Of a stretch of DNA of 64,000 nucleotides, positions 17,950 to 27,304 are shown piece by piece. Origin of the DNA: an uncultured cyanobacterium (GTDB lineage: Bacteria; Cyanobacteriota; Cyanobacteriia; PCC-6307; Cyanobiaceae); assembly GCA_903823115.1 (NCBI GenBank), contig CAIJRN010000019.1:1-64000 (forward strand). The letters are read 5' to 3'. Under the pieces are notes generated by a model. It did no database searches and was not told where the DNA came from. It saw nothing but the letters and a program-made list of their open reading frames with translations. How positions within the stretch are numbered: the stretch's first letter is position 1; every line of letters starts with the position of its first letter. The translations under genes and the position numbers were made by a program.

Positions 17950-19171
17950 GGCCTGTTTCATCCCAACGCCTCCCGTGGGCAGAGCAGGTTGGCCAGGCGG
18001 ATCAGGTTGTAGGCCACCCCATGCAGCCGAAACACCGCTCCCAGCCGAGATCGGCCTCTGGTCTTGCGCTGCCGGAGCCTTGCTGCCTGCTTGATCCAGC
18101 CAAACACCTGCTCGATCTGCGGGTCTGCATGTTCTGTGCCACATGCGGCGTGATCCCAGAGATGCGCAGATCAGCGACGAAGTCCCTGGTGTCGTAGCCC
18201 TTATCGGCTCCCAGCGTCTTCTGGTGAGCGCCCGGCAGCGAGCGCACGAACCGCACCGGTGCCGCCCGCACCCATCGCCATCTGCCGGCGTCACTTCGCT
18301 AGCCACCACCAGGCCATGGCGGTTGTCCATGAGGCAGTGGCCCAGGTGACTGAGATAGGACCCGCTTCCGCTTGCCACCACTGGGTGGTGGCGGATCGTC
18401 ATCAGTCCCGTCAATCCGCTCCAGGGAGTTGTGTGAGGCCCAGGCCCGCCGCAGAGTGCCATCGACCGAGACGTGCTTAGAACTCAGCAGAGGCTTGACC
18501 TCCGGCGAGGCCATCAGCAATTCCAGGAAGCAGGCCATCTGCTCTTCGTTGAGCAGTCGCTCGCGGTTCTAGTGGCTCCGCCACGATCGGCCTACGGCCG
18601 ATATAGGGGTGAATGTGGTGGGATGCCAGAGCGGATCGTCGGGGTTGAGGCCCACAAACCAGTGGAACAGCAGGTTGTAGTCCAGCTGATCGATCAGCAT
18701 CCGCTCCGAGCGGACCCCGTAGATCGCCTGCAGCACCTTCGCTTCCAGCTTTACTCTGGCCTTGCGGAGTACTTTGACCCGCTCTTGGTGGCGCTGGAGT
18801 TCCGGCGGCAGCTCATCGCCACGCTTGTCCTTGCCGTAGCGCTCATCTTCTTGGGCGTCGATCAGCTCGGCCGTACGCGGCAGCGCCGCCATCTCCGCCT
18901 CCAACTGCGCCTCTGCCTTGAGCATCCGCTCGTGGCTCATCGCTTTGTGCTTGGAGGGATTCCCTTTCATCCTGGTGCCATTCAGCGCTACGTTGTCCAG
19001 GCTCACAAGTCCCGCCTTCAGGCAGTGGCGTAGCACCGGCACAAACAGTCCCTTCAACGCATCAAGCTGAACACGGCGGAAAACATTGATGCGAGTGTTG
19101 CATCCTCGAGGCGCGCCCAAGGTGGTAAAATCAAATTTGAAAAATTGAACAATATGATCGCCTGCGTTCAT
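17950..19171 (-). mobile_element. hybrid debris of two DDE-transposase insertion sequences
   Basis: From right to left on the minus strand, 19160 to about 18735 encodes the middle of an IS1182-like transposase (VSLDNVALNGTRMKGNPSKH, HERMLKAEAQLEAEM, YGKDKRGDELPPELQ). At about 18725 it joins an IS5-like transposase (RSERMLIDQLDYNLLFHWFV, NPDDPLWHP, KHVSVDGTLRRAWASHNSL, KTLGADKGYDTRDFVADLR, GRSRLGAVFRLHGVAYNLIR). The IS5-like part has frameshifts near 18300 and 18100, an internal palindromic insertion at 18571-18603 with a stop beside it, and no intact catalytic set. Neither element is functional. The block separates the sulfotransferase genes from the ABC exporter. Confidence 0.7.
18571..18603. 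repeat. double mini-palindrome inserted in a transposase frame
   Basis: Two perfect adjacent stem-loops, GTGGC-TCC-GCCAC (18572-18584) and ATCGGCC-TAC-GGCCGAT (18586-18602), interrupt the transposase codons between PLWHPTTF and NRERLL, where relatives are continuous. The arrangement resembles small dispersed palindromic repeats reported in cyanobacterial genomes. Confidence 0.5.
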
Positions 19172-19219
19172 GATAACCTTTAATTTTCCAATTGATAACT
19201 TCTGCTTGAATTCTTGTCC

Positions 19220-20101
19220 ATGCAGTCAATCAAGCGCCCGATCATGGCTGACCTCCCGCGCTTTCCGGTATCGTACTACTCTTCTGCCAGTAGGCTTTCT
19301 GATTTAGGTCAGTTTTTACGCGAATGGAAGCGTGACATATTGGCCTCGCCACGGATCGGCTGGCGATTGTTCCAGCGGGGCCTGATCCATCAGTACAGGC
19401 ATTCATCCCTCGGGATCTTTCTCGCCTTCGCACCGGTTTTAATCACGGCATTGGTGTTCACCTTTGGGCGCCATTCCAACCTTCTTGCGGTCGAAATTGG
19501 CGGGGTGAATAGCGCATTCTTTGGCGCTTGTGGCATGCTCATGGGTCAGTCATTTTTAGAGGCACTCAACTCGACAAAGCGACTATTTGCAAATAATCAG
19601 TCTCTTTTTCGTCGCCAGAATCTGCCCGTCGAGGGGCCTCTGCTGGCTATCGTCATCGACCTTGCATTCCGTCTGCTGATCAGGATGCTGGTCTTGGCGC
19701 TGTTAATGGGCATCTTCTCCATTCACCCAGCCGCCACCGCTCCAATTGCCGCATGGGGGCTACTTGGACTCTCGCTCGCTGGGGCCGGCCTTGGATTGAT
19801 TGCAGCCGCTCCAAGCGGTCTTCAACAGGACTTGACCGTACTGGCGAGCATTCTTCCTCTGGTTCTTTTCACCGTCACTCCGGTCTTCGGGGTGCCCGCA
19901 CCGGCCAGCCTTTTAGGACGCATCCAGTCGATCAATCCGCTGACCTGGTTGTTCCAAGGTATCCGTGCAGCAGCCTATGGCGGATCAGGATCCGTCGTCG
20001 CTGCAGCGATCGGACCAGTGGTTGGAATCTTGCTTGTTTTGCTCGGTTGGTTCATCTGCCGGATAGCCCGTCCCCACGTTGTTGAACGAATTCTGGTTTG
20101 A
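19220..20101 (+). CDS. ABC-2 type polysaccharide export permease (Wzm-like)
   Basis: Starting at ATG 19220 (TTG 19214 is an alternative), the 293-residue protein has six hydrophobic segments from about residue 65 onwards after an N-terminal cytosolic amphipathic stretch (SPRIGWRLFQRGLIHQYRHS). The SLFRRQNLPVEGPLLA region and the C-terminal INPLTWLFQGIRAAAYG are typical of O-antigen/teichoic-acid ABC-2 permeases. Its stop lies four bases before the ATG of the ATPase gene. It would form the membrane channel that moves a lipid-linked glycan to the periplasmic side. It sits between IS debris and a lower-GC segment, consistent with acquisition by transfer. Confidence 0.85.
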   Translation: MQSIKRPIMADLPRFPVSYYSSASRLSDLGQFLREWKRDILASPRIGWRLFQRGLIHQYRHSSLGIFLAFAPVLITALVFTFGRHSNLLAVEIGGVNSAFFGACGMLMGQSFLEALNSTKRLFANNQSLFRRQNLPVEGPLLAIVIDLAFRLLIRMLVLALLMGIFSIHPAATAPIAAWGLLGLSLAGAGLGLIAAAPSGLQQDLTVLASILPLVLFTVTPVFGVPAPASLLGRIQSINPLTWLFQGIRAAAYGGSGSVVAAAIGPVVGILLVLLGWFICRIARPHVVERILV

Positions 20102-20105
20102 CCCT

Positions 20106-21470
20106 ATGGCACAGCTGCTGCTCGAGCTCAAAGGTGTCTCCAAGAGGTATAGTCTTCGGCCCGAACGTCGCCTGCGCGACGCCACAGCCGCCACGTTGCG
20201 TGAACTCTGCGGGCACTCGGCGAGGCAGGGACTCCGCGATGGAGAGTTCTGGGCTCTGTCCAATATTAATCTCCATGTCTGTGCCGGTGAAGTGGTCGGT
20301 GTGATCGGCCATAACGGTGCCGGGAAGAGCACGCTCCTCAACCTGGTTGCCCAGATCATCCTTCCCACCACTGGCTCAATCTCCCTGTTCAGCGATCGTA
20401 TCTGTCGGATCGATCAAGGTGGCGTACTCAGTGCCCAGGAGACCGGCCGCGAAAATATTCGTCTGCAACTGGCCCTGCACGGTGTTCCTGTGGACGAGAC
20501 CGAGAATGAGATTGCAGCTATCGCAGCCTTTGCCGATCTCCAACGGCAACTCGATGCTCCAGTTGCCACCTACAGCTCCGGCATGCGCAGTCGCCTTGGA
20601 TTCGCTATCTATGCCCGGCTTAATCCTGACCTGTTCTTGATTGATGAGGGAATTGGGGGTGGTGATCAGCGCTTCCGTGAACGCTTTCGTGGCTTCATTG
20701 AAAATTATTGTGCTGAAGGTGGGTCGATGCTCTTCTGCATGCACGACACGAACATGATTCAGACCCTATGTGATCGGGTCATGCTTCTCGATGGCGGCCA
20801 AGCGGTCATCACTGCGGACCCAACGACGGCGATCGACGCCTACAACAGCCTGGCCGCACAACGAGGCCTGCCAGCACTCCCCATTCGCCGTCGCCGCGGC
20901 GCCACAAACCCTGCACCTGAGGTCACAACAGCTAACTCTTCAATTCCTCTGTCTCCCCCCACTTCGCTGCTTGACATTGTTGACATTCGCGTTGTGGGAG
21001 TCGATGGCCACCAATTACACTCTGGGGAGCCGGCCGCCATCGAGATTGATTGCCAACTTGCAGAAGGTGATCTTTCAGTCGTCTGCATGATTACAATAAG
21101 CCGGGGTGAGATTGCCCCATTGGCAACGGTGGAAGGTCCGACAGTTTCCATCACTTGTCCCGGTATCACACTCCGTTGCCTCATTGGCTCTCTGGCGCTG
21201 GTGCCAGGAGAGTATCAAGTCCGCATACGTCTATTCGACACCAGGTTGAAGCGGATGATCAAACTCATGGATCACTCCAGTCGCTCCACATTCCGTATCG
21301 AGCCGATGAAGCAGCATCAGCCTGATCAGACTGGGCGGGGAGGGTTGGTATTCCTGAGCGCCAACTGGGAGTTTCTGAGCACTTCCGTGGCATCATTCGC
21401 TAGCCAAAGTCAGTCGGCCATCATTTGTCATCGAGAAGAGGGTATGGAAGGCCATGGTATGGAGCCTTGA
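20106..21470 (+). CDS. ABC transporter ATPase with C-terminal carbohydrate-binding domain (Wzt-like)
   Basis: From ATG 20106 the protein is 454 residues. The ATPase domain (about 1-250) has Walker A GHNGAGKST, an ABC signature in the form YSSGMRSRLGFA, and Walker B DLFLIDEG. After a variable linker (about 255-300) comes a beta-rich domain (about 305-420; LDIVDIRVVGVDG, LVPGEYQVRIRLFD), matching Wzt_C, which binds the modified end of O-antigen chains before export. The pairing and 4-base spacing with the permease show an operon. Wzt_C presence suggests a glycan with a terminal cap (for example methyl or phosphate) as export signal. The last 30 residues are divergent. Confidence 0.9.
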   Translation: MAQLLLELKGVSKRYSLRPERRLRDATAATLRELCGHSARQGLRDGEFWALSNINLHVCAGEVVGVIGHNGAGKSTLLNLVAQIILPTTGSISLFSDRICRIDQGGVLSAQETGRENIRLQLALHGVPVDETENEIAAIAAFADLQRQLDAPVATYSSGMRSRLGFAIYARLNPDLFLIDEGIGGGDQRFRERFRGFIENYCAEGGSMLFCMHDTNMIQTLCDRVMLLDGGQAVITADPTTAIDAYNSLAAQRGLPALPIRRRRGATNPAPEVTTANSSIPLSPPTSLLDIVDIRVVGVDGHQLHSGEPAAIEIDCQLAEGDLSVVCMITISRGEIAPLATVEGPTVSITCPGITLRCLIGSLALVPGEYQVRIRLFDTRLKRMIKLMDHSSRSTFRIEPMKQHQPDQTGRGGLVFLSANWEFLSTSVASFASQSQSAIICHREEGMEGHGMEP

Positions 21471-21636
21471 CCTGGTAGACACAAAGAATAATTCCAGTCA
21501 GTTCAAGCCCCATCCCGCAAGCTCGCATTGGTTAATGTAGTCTCGGCCTTTCAGGCGGATTCAATGTTGCCCTGGCAGACGTCATTATGCGTCGGCGGGA
21601 CCTCCTGGCCGTCAACAATTGGTATAGGCCGGAAAG
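21471..21636. other. gap after the exporter operon
   Basis: No complete gene. Plus-strand codons just before 21664 read DVIMRRRDLLAVNNWYRPES and end in a TGA that overlaps the end of the next gene. This might be the tail of a lost gene, but the family is not recognisable. Confidence 0.3.
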
Positions 21637-22167
21637 CTATTTTCCGAATCCTGTTCTGAGCCATTGATCGAGGGGGGATTCGAAGCTATTTCTTAAGAAA
21701 GGAGATCCTTGAGCATTTCTCGTTCTTGACGCCCCTATAAATCCAAGCGATAGGGCAAGGCAACGAAAGCAGCTGATTAGAATGACGGGAAACCCGGGAC
21801 ATTCATGTCCCATTGAAACATACGCGATAACATACATTGGGATCAGCAGGAGATAGCCAGCTGATGCACCTATTGCCAGCCGGGCCATGATCCGCTCTAG
21901 ATTGTTAATGCTAACGTCTTCGTGCCAAAAATAGCATGCTAGCTGCGAAAAGCAGACCGAAAGCAAAGGAATTACGCCCCAGGTCAGGGAGGCGTCCAGC
22001 AAGGGTATCCACGTTCTAAAATCTGCTAGGACAAAGGTAAACGTGTTTTCCGCGAACATTTTAGCGATTGTTCCAATTATGTAAAGTGCGAAACTTAAGG
22101 AAATCCATCGGAGCGTGATGGCCAGGCTGATGCGCCTTAATTCTTGGTTGGATGGCCTTCGTTCCAT
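21637..22167 (-). CDS. four-helix membrane protein of unknown function
   Basis: A 176-residue protein with about four transmembrane helices (near residues 20-40, 55-78, 93-115 and 122-145) and short polar ends. Its N-terminal helix pair (RISLAITLRWISLSFALYII) recalls small cyanobacterial membrane proteins of the HpsJ type, which are linked to exopolysaccharide and motility, but the similarity is weak and I do not claim it. It converges on the exporter operon. AT-richer than the core, it belongs to the island. Confidence 0.6.
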   Translation of the reverse strand: MERRPSNQELRRISLAITLRWISLSFALYIIGTIAKMFAENTFTFVLADFRTWIPLLDASLTWGVIPLLSVCFSQLACYFWHEDVSINNLERIMARLAIGASAGYLLLIPMYVIAYVSMGHECPGFPVILISCFRCLALSLGFIGASRTRNAQGSPFLRNSFESPLDQWLRTGFGK

Positions 22168-22468
22168 TGGGGCATTTTATGTTGATTCGTTTTAGTTTAT
22201 GTGATCAGTCCTGGCGTGTCAATCCCTTTTGGCTTGGCAAGAAATGCTGGCAAGCAAGGCCTTGGAGTTCCCCGTTTTTAGGGCTAAGAGGTGCTCGAGA
22301 ACTGAGGGCGTTGGTCCAATCCCTGTTGGCAGTTTAGATGCGTGACGTTCATCAGGAGCTTCGCAGTGTAAAATTTGGTGAGGTTGATCGGATTAGGCAA
22401 TCTATCCTCCGCACGCCCAAGCCATCCACCCTCCAAACGGCTCACCATCCTGAGGCGATGCAAGGCCA
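22168..22468. other. non-coding stretch before the GT2-GT87 gene
   Basis: About 300 bases separating two divergent genes. A short plus-strand frame from ATG 22338 (47 codons) has no family signature. No terminator or clear promoter was seen. Composition shifts from AT-rich to GC-rich near 22450, which marks the right edge of the AT-richer island segment. Confidence 0.4.
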
Positions 22469-24706
22469 ATGTTCGTGTTGACGGGTGCCCACCCCTCCCT
22501 CACTCTGGTGATGCCCACTATCGGCTGGGAGGAACCCTTCGCCTGCTGTGTGCGCGCCGTATTGGCCGGTCTGGGGCCACTGGATGAGGCCTTGGTGGTG
22601 TTCGATGGCATGCCGCCGCCGGCCCCGGAGTGGCTTCGGCACAGCCGCGCCGGATTGCTGAACACGGGAGAGCGCTCAGGGCCCGCCGCCGCCCGCAACC
22701 TGGCGGCCCGAACAGCCTGTGGCGAGATTCTCGTCTTTGTGGATGCCGATGTGGAACTCCACCCCGACGCCCTCGAGCGCATCCGGGCCCAGTTCGCCAA
22801 TGATCCCGAGCTGGCGGCTGTGTTCGGCAGCTACGACGATCGCCCCTCCGCCCCGGGGGTGGTGAGTCGCTTCCGCAACCTGCTGCACCACCACACCCAC
22901 AGCAGCCACCCCGGACCCGCCACCACGTTCTGGGCAGGCTGCGGCGCTGTGCGGCGGCAGGCCTTCCTGGATCTGGGAGGCTTCGACGCCGAGGCCTACG
23001 ACCGCCCCTGCATCGAGGACATCGAGTTCGGCCTGCGCCTCAGCGACGCCGGGGGGCGGATCGAACTGGATCCATCCATCCAGGGCACGCACCACAAGCG
23101 CTGGACCCTCCGCTCGATGGTGACCACTGACATTCAGCAGCGGGCGATCCCCTGGAGTCAGCTGTTGTTGCAACGCCGGCAGTTGCCCACCACGCTCAAT
23201 CTCAACCCCGCTGCACGCCTCAGTGCCGCCGCCAGCCTGCTGCTGCCCTTTGCCCTCCTGGCCGCGCTGATTCCTGTGCTGCGGCCCTGGTGCCTGGCTC
23301 TGGGCTGCGGCTGCCTGGCCCTGCTGCTGGCTCTGAACCGGGAGTTCTATGGATTGCTGCTGCGTCGCTGTGGTCCGCTCGAGGCCGTCCTCGGCATCGG
23401 CCTGCATGGGTTGTATCTGACCTATTCCAGCGTCAGCTTCGGCCTGGTCGCCGTGAACACCACGCTGCGACGACCGCTGCGTCTGCCGATGTGGCTGCAG
23501 GCCAGGCCCATTCTGTGGCGCCGATTATTGACTTCTGGGCTGATCCTGCTGGGCCTGCTGAGCCTGGCCACCATCGGCAGGGGATTGCTGGTTTCTTGGT
23601 ATCTCGGCCCTCATGACTTGCTCGAGCGCTTTGTGGAATGGAACCTCTTCCAGCAGGGGGTCTATCCCGCTGCGGATCTGGCAACTCCATTGCAACAGGC
23701 CCTCCCCGACTTCCGCACCACGGTCTATCTGCCATGGGCTCTGCCGATGTTTGGCCTGCTGTTCGCCTGGGGAGGAATGCAGGGGGGCACGCTGATGATT
23801 CATGCCCTGAGCTTGGTCTCCCTGCTGTTGATCGCCGCCATCGGCTGGCGAAGTCTCAGGCCTTGGGGCCGCTGGGCAGGCTGGCTCGGTGCCCTGGCAC
23901 CTGTGGCGATCAATGGCAATAACACCGCTCTACAGAATGGCCAGTTCTCGATCATCTGTATGGGCCTGATCAGCCTCCAATGGCTGCTGCTGCAGCGAAA
24001 CCGCCCTTTGCCGGCAGGACTGTGCTGGGCTCTGGCGATGGTGAAGCCCCAGATTGCCGCAACATTCGCCGTGTCTTTTCTCTGGCGAAGTCGTTGGGGG
24101 GGGCTTGTTGTGGGACTGGGACTGCTTTGCGGACTCACTTGGGTGGCGCTCGCCCACACCCATGTTGACCCCTATGTTTATTTGCTCAGTTGGCTCCAGC
24201 TCCTTCCCTCTTTCGCTGGTAAGGTCAATTTGAACGTAGCCTACGGATTGGTTGATCTTTTTGAGAGATCTGCGGCCCTTGCGCCCTTCGCTCTGTTCGC
24301 CATCGGCCTCGTTGTGATGGTCGCGTTGATCAGAGTGGGTGGCAGACGATTGCTTGGAATCTTTCAGATGGCGAGCTGGCCGCAACAAGCTGATCCTTTG
24401 CTCTTGGCTGGTGTTTGTTCTGTGGTCGGGGAACTTGCGTTCTACCACCATCATTACGACAACATCATGCTCTATCCGGTCCTTCTTGCCGTCTTTCGGC
24501 TTGCTTTGCGTCGGCTGCGACTTCTGGACGTGCTGCTGGCAACTCTGATGGCCGCCAGTGTCTGGATGCCCCAGCGTCTGGTGGAAGCTTTGCCTGGCAG
24601 TGCGATTCTTCAGGCCATGATCTGGCTCTGGATGGGAGCGATTGTTTTGCGGGCTCTGTGGATCGACTCCACTGTTGCTGTGGGTCCTCGGACTGGCTTC
24701 GGGTAA
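22469..24706 (+). CDS. GT2 glycosyltransferase fused to GT87-like membrane mannosyltransferase
   Basis: This 745-residue protein joins two glycosyltransferase types. Residues about 8-230 are a GT2 (GT-A) domain: LTLVMPTIGWEEPF, GPAAARNLAARTACGEILVF, the DXD-like VDADVELHP, and the acceptor/base segment IEDIEFGLRLSDAGG. Two helices (about 250-310) follow. Residues about 345-735 form a polytopic membrane domain of the GT87/DUF2029 type, with an extracytosolic loop bearing FVEWNLFQQGVYPAADLATP and an NGQFSI motif typical of that group. GT87 enzymes use polyprenyl-phosphate sugars on the outer face, so the protein may both build and use a lipid-linked donor. Its GC content matches the core. Confidence 0.75.
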   Translation: MFVLTGAHPSLTLVMPTIGWEEPFACCVRAVLAGLGPLDEALVVFDGMPPPAPEWLRHSRAGLLNTGERSGPAAARNLAARTACGEILVFVDADVELHPDALERIRAQFANDPELAAVFGSYDDRPSAPGVVSRFRNLLHHHTHSSHPGPATTFWAGCGAVRRQAFLDLGGFDAEAYDRPCIEDIEFGLRLSDAGGRIELDPSIQGTHHKRWTLRSMVTTDIQQRAIPWSQLLLQRRQLPTTLNLNPAARLSAAASLLLPFALLAALIPVLRPWCLALGCGCLALLLALNREFYGLLLRRCGPLEAVLGIGLHGLYLTYSSVSFGLVAVNTTLRRPLRLPMWLQARPILWRRLLTSGLILLGLLSLATIGRGLLVSWYLGPHDLLERFVEWNLFQQGVYPAADLATPLQQALPDFRTTVYLPWALPMFGLLFAWGGMQGGTLMIHALSLVSLLLIAAIGWRSLRPWGRWAGWLGALAPVAINGNNTALQNGQFSIICMGLISLQWLLLQRNRPLPAGLCWALAMVKPQIAATFAVSFLWRSRWGGLVVGLGLLCGLTWVALAHTHVDPYVYLLSWLQLLPSFAGKVNLNVAYGLVDLFERSAALAPFALFAIGLVVMVALIRVGGRRLLGIFQMASWPQQADPLLLAGVCSVVGELAFYHHHYDNIMLYPVLLAVFRLALRRLRLLDVLLATLMAASVWMPQRLVEALPGSAILQAMIWLWMGAIVLRALWIDSTVAVGPRTGFG

Positions 24707-24795
24707 GGTGTGTTCAGCTTTTGTCCCCTGCGGCTGGCTGAGATCACCAAGCCTGGCTGGATATTGATTGCAACAGGAAAGGAAGCATTGAGCGG

Positions 24796-26034
24796 TTGTT
24801 TGAACCGATGAGCAGTCGGCTGGGGATGGCTGTGCGGAGAAGCCGTGTTACAAGCGAGCATCGCCATTGCCACCTGCCCCTGGCCCCGTCCTCCGAGCTC
24901 CATGGCGGCAACCGCCTTGCCGCCGCCCGCCGCCTCGGCTGCCGCCCGGAGCAGCTGCTCGATGCCAGCGCCTCGCTGGTGCCCTTCGGGCCGCCGGCTC
25001 GCCTGCGGCGCCGCCTGGCGCGGCTGCTGGCCGAGGGCTCGGCCCTGCGGGACTATCCCGATCGCGCCTATTGGGATCTGCGCCAGGCGATCGCCGCCCA
25101 CCACGGCCTGGAGCCTGACGCGGTGTTGCCGGGCAACGGCGCCGCCGAACTGTTCACCTGGGCAGCCAGGGATGCCGCCGCCGCCGGCACCAGCCTGTTG
25201 CCCACCCCAGGTTTTGCCGATTACCGCCGCGCCCTGGCTTGCTGGGATGGGCGCTGGCAACCGCTGCCCTTGCCGCTCGACTGGTCCTCGCCGGGGCCGG
25301 GGCCGCTGCCGCTGCCGGAACTGCTGCCCGGCCCCGAGGGCCCGCCTGCCCTCTCGGTAGCGCCGGGCCCGGCGGTGCTCTGGATCACCAATCCCCACAA
25401 TCCCAGCGGCCAGCTCTGGAGCCGCCAGGAGCTGGAGCCGCTGCTTGGGCGCTTCGCCCTGGTGATCGTCGATGAGGCCTTTCTACCGCTGGTGCCGGGC
25501 GGAGAGGACCAGTCGCTGGTGCCCCTGCTGGCGGACCGTCCCCAGCTGGTGGTGATCCGCAGCCTCACCAAGCTGCTGGCGATCGCCGGCCTGCGGCTCG
25601 GCTACGCCCTGGGGGATCCGGCCCGATTGGCCCGCTGGTCGGGCTGGCGCGATCCCTGGCCGGTGAATGGCCTGGCCGCCGCTGCCGGCGATGCCCTGCT
25701 CAGCGATCGTCGCTGGCTGCTGCGGGTGCAGCGTTGGGTGGGCCGCGAGGGGCCCTGGTTACAGGCCCGGCTGGCGGCCATTCCCGATCTCGATCCCCGG
25801 CCGACGGCGGTGAATTACCTGCTGCTGCGTGGCCGGCGCGATGGGCTGCCGCTGGATCTGGAGCCGTTGCGGCTGGCCCTGGAGCAGCGGCATCGCATCC
25901 TGCTGCGGGACTGCCGCTCGTTTGAGGGGCTCGATGGCACCTGGCTGCGCCTGGCCCTGCAGGACCGGTCCGGCAACCGCCGGTTGCTGGCCGCCCTGGG
26001 GCGCGAATGGCCGCGGCTCAGAGCCGCGGGCTGA
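24796..26034 (+). CDS. PLP-dependent aminotransferase, CobD/HisC-like
   Basis: A fold-type I PLP enzyme of up to 412 residues. Landmarks are GNGAAELF (113-120), ITNPHNPSG (197-205), IVDEAF (224-229) and the Schiff-base lysine K259 in RSLTKLLAIAGLRLGY. The pattern matches L-threonine-O-3-phosphate decarboxylase (CobD), which supplies aminopropanol phosphate for cobamide synthesis, and is close to histidinol-phosphate aminotransferase. Picocyanobacteria have a CobD-like gene of this size for pseudocobalamin synthesis. The first 20-30 residues are weakly conserved, so a start at GTG 24850 (codon 19) is possible. It is the first clear core gene right of the island. Confidence 0.75.
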   Translation: MFEPMSSRLGMAVRRSRVTSEHRHCHLPLAPSSELHGGNRLAAARRLGCRPEQLLDASASLVPFGPPARLRRRLARLLAEGSALRDYPDRAYWDLRQAIAAHHGLEPDAVLPGNGAAELFTWAARDAAAAGTSLLPTPGFADYRRALACWDGRWQPLPLPLDWSSPGPGPLPLPELLPGPEGPPALSVAPGPAVLWITNPHNPSGQLWSRQELEPLLGRFALVIVDEAFLPLVPGGEDQSLVPLLADRPQLVVIRSLTKLLAIAGLRLGYALGDPARLARWSGWRDPWPVNGLAAAAGDALLSDRRWLLRVQRWVGREGPWLQARLAAIPDLDPRPTAVNYLLLRGRRDGLPLDLEPLRLALEQRHRILLRDCRSFEGLDGTWLRLALQDRSGNRRLLAALGREWPRLRAAG

Positions 26035-26116
26035 GATTGGCGCCGGTGCCCGCGGTTGGCCGCAGCATGGATCGCCGCGCCAGCCGCGGCGCCAACGACG
26101 GCCCAAACCCACGCCC

Positions 26117-27190
26117 TCAGCCCAGCGCCTCAATCAACCGCGCCAGCCGCTGCTCGGCATCGCGCACCGCCAGCTTCTGCATGCCTGCCGCCAGCTCCAG
26201 CAACGGATCGGCGACCGTCGCTGCGCCCCGCAGCCTGGGCCCCAGCAAGCGCCAGACGGCCTGGGTCAGGGCCGGCTCTCCCGGCGGGTGCTGCCAGACG
26301 ATCACGGCGGCCCCCAGTTCCGCCGCCGCGATCGCGTTGGCGTCCTGATGGCGGTCGGCGGCCTGGGGGAAGGGCACCAGGATCGTGGGGGTGCCGCAGA
26401 CCGCCAGCTCACTGAGGCTGCCGGCGCCGGCCCGGCTGATCGCCAGATCGGCGTGCTGCAGCAGGCCCGCCAGCTCCTCGCTGAAGGGGCGCTCCACCAC
26501 CTGGGGCAGCCGGAAATGGCCGGCGTCCGGGTCGTTGCTGCCGGTGAGATGGACAACCCGGCAGCCCGCCGCCACCAGCGGTTCGATCAGGGGCCGCACC
26601 ATGCGGTTGAGCCCCACGGCCCCCTGGCTGCCGCCCATGATCAGCACCAGGGGGCCGGAGCCGCTGGGCACCCAGTCGGGCAGGGGGGCGGGTTCCAGGA
26701 AGGCCCGGCGCACCGGGGTGCCGCTGACCAGCGGCCGACAGCGGGGCAGCTGCTCGGCGGCCTGGGGCAGTCCCACGGCCACATGGCGGCAGAGGCGCCC
26801 CAGCAGGCGGGTGACCTTGCCGGGGATGGCATTGCTCTCGTGCAGCACCATCGGCACGCCGCACCAGCGGGCCGCCAGGATCGTCGGCGCGGCGATGTAG
26901 CCACCGCTGCTGAACACCACATCGATGTGCTCGCGCCGGATCAGGCGCCGCACCACCCGGGTGGCGGCCAGCAGCTGTACCAGGTTCCAGAGCTTGCGCA
27001 GGCCTTTGCCCTGCAGGCCGCCGGCGCGCACGGTGTGCAGCGGGTAGCGGGCCGGCACCAGCTCGGTCTCCAGCCGGTCCGGCACCCCCAGCCACAACAC
27101 CCGCCAGTCTTCGGGCAGGGCATCGGCCACCGCCAGGGCCGGAAACAGATGGCCGCCCGTGCCGCTGGCGGCAATCAGAAGCGTCGGCAT
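26117..27190 (-). CDS. murG: UDP-GlcNAc:lipid I N-acetylglucosaminyltransferase MurG
   Basis: The protein has 357 residues, the normal MurG length. The N-terminal lipid I site starts [20 protein letters not shown] with the GTGGH loop at residues 10-14. [17 protein letters not shown] and [14 protein letters not shown] are classic MurG segments, and [18 protein letters not shown] marks the UDP-GlcNAc domain. [20 protein letters not shown] and [16 protein letters not shown] complete the signature. It catalyses the last cytosolic step of peptidoglycan precursor synthesis at the inner membrane face. It converges on the CobD-like gene and is divergent from the secreted protein at 27305. Confidence 0.96.
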   Translation of the reverse strand: MPTLLIAASGTGGHLFPALAVADALPEDWRVLWLGVPDRLETELVPARYPLHTVRAGGLQGKGLRKLWNLVQLLAATRVVRRLIRREHIDVVFSSGGYIAAPTILAARWCGVPMVLHESNAIPGKVTRLLGRLCRHVAVGLPQAAEQLPRCRPLVSGTPVRRAFLEPAPLPDWVPSGSGPLVLIMGGSQGAVGLNRMVRPLIEPLVAAGCRVVHLTGSNDPDAGHFRLPQVVERPFSEELAGLLQHADLAISRAGAGSLSELAVCGTPTILVPFPQAADRHQDANAIAAAELGAAVIVWQHPPGEPALTQAVWRLLGPRLRGAATVADPLLELAAGMQKLAVRDAEQRLARLIEALG

Positions 27191-27304
27191 GGGGTCGGCC
27201 GGGTGGCGGCGGGGGCGAGCGCGCCTAACTTAAAAGCCAGGTTCCGAGGCGGACAGCGTCTGTTCGCGTCCCGGCCCCGTCTGCGCCCACCCGTTCGCTT
27301 CGCC

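Noticed and set aside
25829-27304. Long plus-strand extension ahead of the secreted protein at 27305
   Set aside because: It covers the antisense of murG. The signal peptide after ATG 27305 marks the real start.
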